A DNA stretch of 9,610 bases, taken from Ruminococcus sp. GTDB lineage: Bacteria; Bacillota; Clostridia; Oscillospirales; Ruminococcaceae. Location: the NCBI GenBank assembly GCA_019417865.1, contig DYCW01000158.1:1-9610 (forward strand), read 5' to 3'. The notes below the pieces were generated by a model, which was given only the letters and a program-made list of their open reading frames with translations, was not told where the DNA came from and did no database searches. Positions 7,145 to 9,610 of this stretch are shown here, in pieces. The position numbers and the translations under genes were made by a program. Numbering within the stretch: position 1 is the first letter of the stretch; each line of letters opens with the position of its first letter.

Positions 7145-7176
7145 GCGGACGTTCCTTGGAGCGTCCGCTTCTTTTC
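7145..7176 (+). terminator. Terminator of rnpB
   Basis: GCGGACGTTC (7145-7154) pairs with GAGCGTCCGC (7159-7168) across a CTTG loop, followed by TTCTTTTC. It lies a few nt after the P1 helix of the RNase P RNA. Confidence 0.88.
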
Positions 7177-7192
7177 ATATTCGTTTATCCAA

Positions 7193-7213
7193 AATTCTGT
7201 AGGCTTCAGAATT
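7193..7213 (+). repeat. Short inverted repeat ahead of SGNH gene
   Basis: AATTCTG (7193-7199) and CAGAATT (7207-7213) form a perfect 7-bp inverted repeat with a 7-nt spacer, between the rnpB terminator and the SGNH gene. No T run follows, so it is not an obvious terminator. It could be an operator or a leader hairpin. I see no clear promoter between the rnpB terminator and ATG 7256. Confidence 0.35.
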
Positions 7214-7255
7214 CGATTTATGTAGTTGGTCTACGTTGCAGCGAGGAGGTTTCTG

Positions 7256-7948
7256 ATGCAAAACGCAATTCAAATCGGCATTTTCGGTGATTCCATCAGC
7301 AAAGGTATTGTTCTGGACGAGGAGACACATCGTTACAGTACATTGAAAAAAGAAATCAGTCAGTGGGTTACCCCAGCGGCAGCACTGCACAATTTCTCTG
7401 TGATGGGCAGCACCATTCAAAAGGGGCTTTCCATCATCAAACGTCACACCGATCAACTTTCCAGTTATCAGAATGTCTTTCTGGAATTTGGCGGCAATGA
7501 CTGCGATTTTGACTGGCAAGCGGTTTCCGAACGGCCGCAGGCACATCATGAACCGCACACACCACTGAAACAATTTGAATCCCTATATACCAAAACCATC
7601 CAGCTCATTCAAGCCAAAAAGGGCAACCCCATTTTGCTGACATTGCCGCCATTAGAACCAAAGCGGTATTTTCAATGGATTTCCCGCAACCTGCATCCCA
7701 ACAACATTCTGCACTGGCTGGGTGATGTCGATACGATTTACCGCTGGCAGGAGATGTACAACATGAAAGTTCTGCTGCTGGCACAAAAGCTGCGTGTCCC
7801 TGTCGTAGACATCCGGAGTGCCTTTCTTGCACAACATGAATATCAATCCCTGCTGTGTGCAGATGGTATCCACCCAAACCGAAAAGGACATCGCTTCATT
7901 TATCGAACCATCATGCAGCAGTATCATCCATGCTTGCAGACATCATAA
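7256..7948 (+). CDS. SGNH/GDSL-type hydrolase, probably cytoplasmic
   Basis: A 230-residue SGNH-fold esterase/lipase-like enzyme. All four blocks are present: block I GIFGDSISKG with S13, block II VMGST with G51, block III EFGGND with N81, and block V CADGIHPNRKGH with D203 and H206. The start is ATG 7256, with GAGGAGG at 7243-7249; the frame extends to an ATG at 7226 that lacks an SD. No signal peptide is seen, so it is likely intracellular, unlike many carbohydrate esterases with this fold. It follows the rnpB terminator and converges on the exonuclease gene. The acyl substrate cannot be told from the sequence. Confidence 0.9.
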   Translation: MQNAIQIGIFGDSISKGIVLDEETHRYSTLKKEISQWVTPAAALHNFSVMGSTIQKGLSIIKRHTDQLSSYQNVFLEFGGNDCDFDWQAVSERPQAHHEPHTPLKQFESLYTKTIQLIQAKKGNPILLTLPPLEPKRYFQWISRNLHPNNILHWLGDVDTIYRWQEMYNMKVLLLAQKLRVPVVDIRSAFLAQHEYQSLLCADGIHPNRKGHRFIYRTIMQQYHPCLQTS

Positions 7949-7985
7949 TCATGATTACCATGACAACAATTTCACAAATTTATGA

Positions 7986-8023
7986 AACCGCAGGACAACG
8001 TATGAGGTTGTCCTGCGGTTTTA
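7986..8023. terminator. Bidirectional terminator between SGNH hydrolase and exonuclease genes
   Basis: A perfect 14-bp stem (AACCGCAGGACAAC at 7986-7999, its complement at 8007-8020) with a 7-nt loop and TTTTATT following on the plus strand. On the minus strand a weaker TTTCATAAATTT follows. It lies between two convergent stops at 7948 and 8027. Confidence 0.9.
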
Positions 8024-8026
8024 TTG

Positions 8027-8680
8027 TTATCTTCGACTATGCGATGACTTACGTATTTGCAGCCCCAGTGTAAAACCAGCAGTATGACGGTCATCATTAT
8101 ATGTCACATGGGAATGGGAGCGGATTTCCTGTACCCCTCGTACATTGGAAAGCACCTGTAAAATTTTCGCCGTATTGCGTGCATCTGCCAGTGCACCATG
8201 CTCTGTTCCCTCAAATTCAATCTGCATGGAACCAAGGGCTTCTACCAACTTTAAGGGACGAGAAAAATGATAAATCCGCTGGTGCAATCGCTGCAAATCC
8301 ACCCAATATTTATAAAATCCATCTAAAAGGGGTCGTTCTTTCCACTCTGACTCCCGTAAAAATACAGTTTGGTCATTCTGACTCCAAGTATAAAAACGAT
8401 ATGCCTCTTTTTGCGGCAGCCATGCTTCAAATGCTTGCATTGCGTCTGAAAAATGACTTGCTTTTACCAACATGTCATTCGTAATACCAGTAATACTGGT
8501 AATCGTAGGTGGTACAGTACCATATTGCGGCTTTACATATATTTGAAATTCATCCATAATTTCATTTTCTATATTCAATGCGACCGCACCAATTTCAATG
8601 ATCTCATGCACCGCAAATGGTTGATGCAGCTGTCTGTTGGAAATAAATTCTAAATCCAATACAATTTTCGTCCCCCGCAC
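8027..8680 (-). CDS. DEDDh-family 3'-5' exonuclease (DnaQ/Eri1/KapD-like)
   Basis: A 217-residue exonuclease with the RNase T/DnaQ fold. Exo I is IVLDLEF (D9, E11), Exo II is WSQNDQTVF (D103), and Exo III is HGALADARNTAKIL (H161 and D166, five residues apart), so the full DEDDh metal-binding set is present. The spacing and DARNTAKI pattern are closer to Eri1/KapD-type single-domain nucleases than to a polymerase proofreading subunit; RNA or DNA as substrate is not decided. The start is GTG 8680, with AAGGAGG at 8697-8691 and a ten-nt gap. It lies 57 nt downstream of mntP on the same strand with no terminator between, so the two are probably co-transcribed. The C-terminal 30 residues are basic and His-rich. 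Confidence 0.9.
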   Translation of the reverse strand: MRGTKIVLDLEFISNRQLHQPFAVHEIIEIGAVALNIENEIMDEFQIYVKPQYGTVPPTITSITGITNDMLVKASHFSDAMQAFEAWLPQKEAYRFYTWSQNDQTVFLRESEWKERPLLDGFYKYWVDLQRLHQRIYHFSRPLKLVEALGSMQIEFEGTEHGALADARNTAKILQVLSNVRGVQEIRSHSHVTYNDDRHTAGFTLGLQIRKSSHSRR

Positions 8681-8737
8681 TTCAACACGTCCTCCTTACA
8701 TACGCAATGCCGCAACTACATCCACCTCTGTTCACCG

Positions 8738-9322
8738 TCAACCGAGAATCCCCAATCCTTCCAGTAGAATTTTCACGCCGATGGCAACCAGAATGCAGCC
8801 GCCTAAAATGCCTGCTTGTTTTTCAAATCGATCTCCAAAAAGATTCCCAATCTTCACGCCAATCATAGAAATGACCAATGTGATGAAACCAATCAGTAAA
8901 ATGGCAAGAAAAATATTGACATTCGGCATCATGGAAAATGTGACGCCAACTGCCAGAGCATCAATGGATGTTGCAAGTGCCAGCAGAAATAATTCCCGAA
9001 AATCCACTTTGTCAGGACATCCTGCGACAACTTCCGCGGCATCTTTTTTCTGTCGAACAGACTCCAGAAGCATCTTTCCACCGATAAAGACCAATAAGAC
9101 AAATGCAATCCAATGGCTATACCGCATAATATATGCTGCAAACAAGGCACCCAATAGCCATCCGATCAATGGCATCAATGCCTGAAAGCCACCGAAAAAA
9201 ACACCCAGCCAGAGTGCCTGCTTCAGTTGAAACGTTCGCATTTGCAGACCCTTACAAATGGAAACCGCAAATGCATCCATGGAAAGTCCAATTCCCAACA
9301 AACAAATTTCACTAATTCCCAA
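8738..9322 (-). CDS. mntP: Manganese efflux pump MntP
   Basis: A six-helix membrane protein of the MntP (formerly DUF204/YebN) family, exporting Mn2+ to prevent toxicity. Two family repeats are clear: LSMDAFAVSICKG (first helix) and ATSIDALAVGVTFS (fourth helix). The start is ambiguous: the longest frame begins GTG 9331, but that codon overlaps GGAG (9334-9331). TTG 9322 sits eight nt after this SD and gives 194 residues with the key Asp at position 16, the same number as the essential D16 of E. coli MntP, so I choose it; the second Asp is D121. It has a consensus promoter just upstream and the exonuclease gene downstream. No yybP-ykoY riboswitch fits in the roughly 60-nt leader. Confidence 0.94.
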   Translation of the reverse strand: MGISEICLLGIGLSMDAFAVSICKGLQMRTFQLKQALWLGVFFGGFQALMPLIGWLLGALFAAYIMRYSHWIAFVLLVFIGGKMLLESVRQKKDAAEVVAGCPDKVDFRELFLLALATSIDALAVGVTFSMMPNVNIFLAILLIGFITLVISMIGVKIGNLFGDRFEKQAGILGGCILVAIGVKILLEGLGILG

Positions 9323-9335
9323 ATAGAACACTCCA

Positions 9336-9364
9336 TTTCAACGAAATTGAAAGATTGACGTTGA
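9336..9364 (-). promoter_or_regulatory. Two overlapping inverted repeats in mntP leader
   Basis: Two mutually exclusive 6-bp helices share bases just upstream of the mntP SD. One pairs TTTCAA (9336-9341) with TTGAAA (9347-9352). The other pairs TCAACG (9338-9343) with CGTTGA (9359-9364). They could be an operator or alternative mRNA hairpins; short arms leave chance possible. Confidence 0.3.
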
Positions 9365-9389
9365 GTCCAAGTTCCAATTTACAATTTTT

Positions 9390-9418
9390 AGTATAACACA
9401 ATCACATTTTCTTGTCAA
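9390..9418 (-). promoter_or_regulatory. Promoter of mntP-exonuclease unit
   Basis: Minus strand: consensus -35 TTGACA (9418-9413), 17-bp spacer, -10 TATACT (9395-9390) preceded by TGT (extended -10). The start is expected near 9383, about 60 nt before TTG 9322. Confidence 0.87.
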
Positions 9419-9449
9419 TAGGTATTTTATGTCCCCATAAAAAGAAATA

Positions 9450-9486
9450 GAATCCCCCGACACGGAAACCGCATCGGGGGAATTCT
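9450..9486 (-). terminator. Terminator of the partial gene at the window end
   Basis: AGAATCCCCCGA and TCGGGGGAATTCT pair with one bulge and a small CGG/CCG inner stem. On the minus strand it is followed by ATTTCTTTTTATG, a T-rich tail. It lies about 50 nt after the stop codon at 9537 and separates that gene from the mntP promoter. A GTTTTATG on the plus side is weaker, and no plus-strand gene ends here. Confidence 0.82.
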
Positions 9487-9536
9487 GTTTTATGTCACAA
9501 ATAATCTGTCACAACTTGATGCATATTAAGAGGTGA

Positions 9537-9610
9537 TTAGCCTTCATACCACATAGAGCCTTCCAGAGACTTCAAAGATGGAATGATATCCGGCCACTGC
9601 GGATCCAAAG
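9537..9610 (-). CDS. C-terminal end of an unidentified protein (partial)
   Basis: The minus strand is open from the window edge to TAA at 9539-9537, giving the last 23 residues. They contain WPDIIPSLKSLEG and end in MWYEG. An intrinsic terminator follows on the same strand, which supports this as a real gene end. I cannot name the protein from so short a piece. Confidence 0.55.
   Translation of the reverse strand, partial: LDPQWPDIIPSLKSLEGSMWYEG

Noticed and set aside
7946..7957. Perfect 12-bp palindrome TAATCATGATTA at the SGNH stop codon
   Set aside because: Short, A/T-rich, placed after the gene and before a clear terminator; no reason to call it an operator.
8637..9185. A 182-codon plus-strand open frame opposite mntP
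   Set aside because: It is antisense to a clear MntP coding sequence and has the Ser/Pro/Thr/Arg-rich composition of a shadow frame, with no SD.
9323..9383. yybP-ykoY manganese riboswitch ahead of mntP
   Set aside because: The leader is only about 60 nt and lacks the conserved riboswitch core.

Overview
The window looks like ordinary chromosome from a low-to-mid GC anaerobic Firmicute, most likely a Ruminococcus-type member of Oscillospiraceae. Three things point there: a small SRP RNA-dnaX-ybaB-recR cluster in the Firmicute order, a secreted-type CBM35-GH26 beta-mannanase fragment as found in gut plant-fibre degraders, and strong SD-type ribosome sites with GTG/TTG starts. The genus is inference; no 16S or other marker is present.

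Layout. (1) 1-1414, plus strand: the 3' part of a mannanase gene (CBM35-like module, then GH26 catalytic domain), closed by a bidirectional terminator. (2) 5495-1544, minus strand: a very strong promoter with an UP element drives the small SRP RNA, followed by dnaX, ybaB and recR; a terminator lies just after recR and just before the SD of a HAD-superfamily gene. (3) 5566-7948, plus strand: a monoacylglycerol-lipase-like alpha/beta hydrolase with its own promoter and a roughly 130-nt leader, then RNase P RNA (rnpB) with promoter and terminator, then a cytoplasmic SGNH/GDSL hydrolase. (4) 9418-8027, minus strand: a consensus promoter drives mntP (manganese efflux) and a DEDDh 3'-5' exonuclease; the exonuclease and the SGNH gene converge on a 14-bp perfect bidirectional terminator. 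(5) 9610-9537, minus strand: the last 23 codons of an unidentified gene with its own terminator.

How they work together. dnaX, ybaB and recR form a DNA replication/repair unit linked to the SRP RNA of protein targeting; the arrangement is conserved in Firmicutes. rnpB is a second housekeeping RNA. The two hydrolases on either side of rnpB share strand but no visible pathway. mntP and the exonuclease are probably co-transcribed.

I found no mobile element, CRISPR array, tRNA, defence island or convincing undescribed system. The items most worth a second look are local: a Gln in place of the His next to the GH26 acid/base, an apparently perfect UP element on the SRP RNA promoter, terminators placed directly against the SD sites of dnaX and the HAD gene, possible leader structures ahead of the lipase and mntP, and a HAD protein with an uncharacterised C-terminal region.
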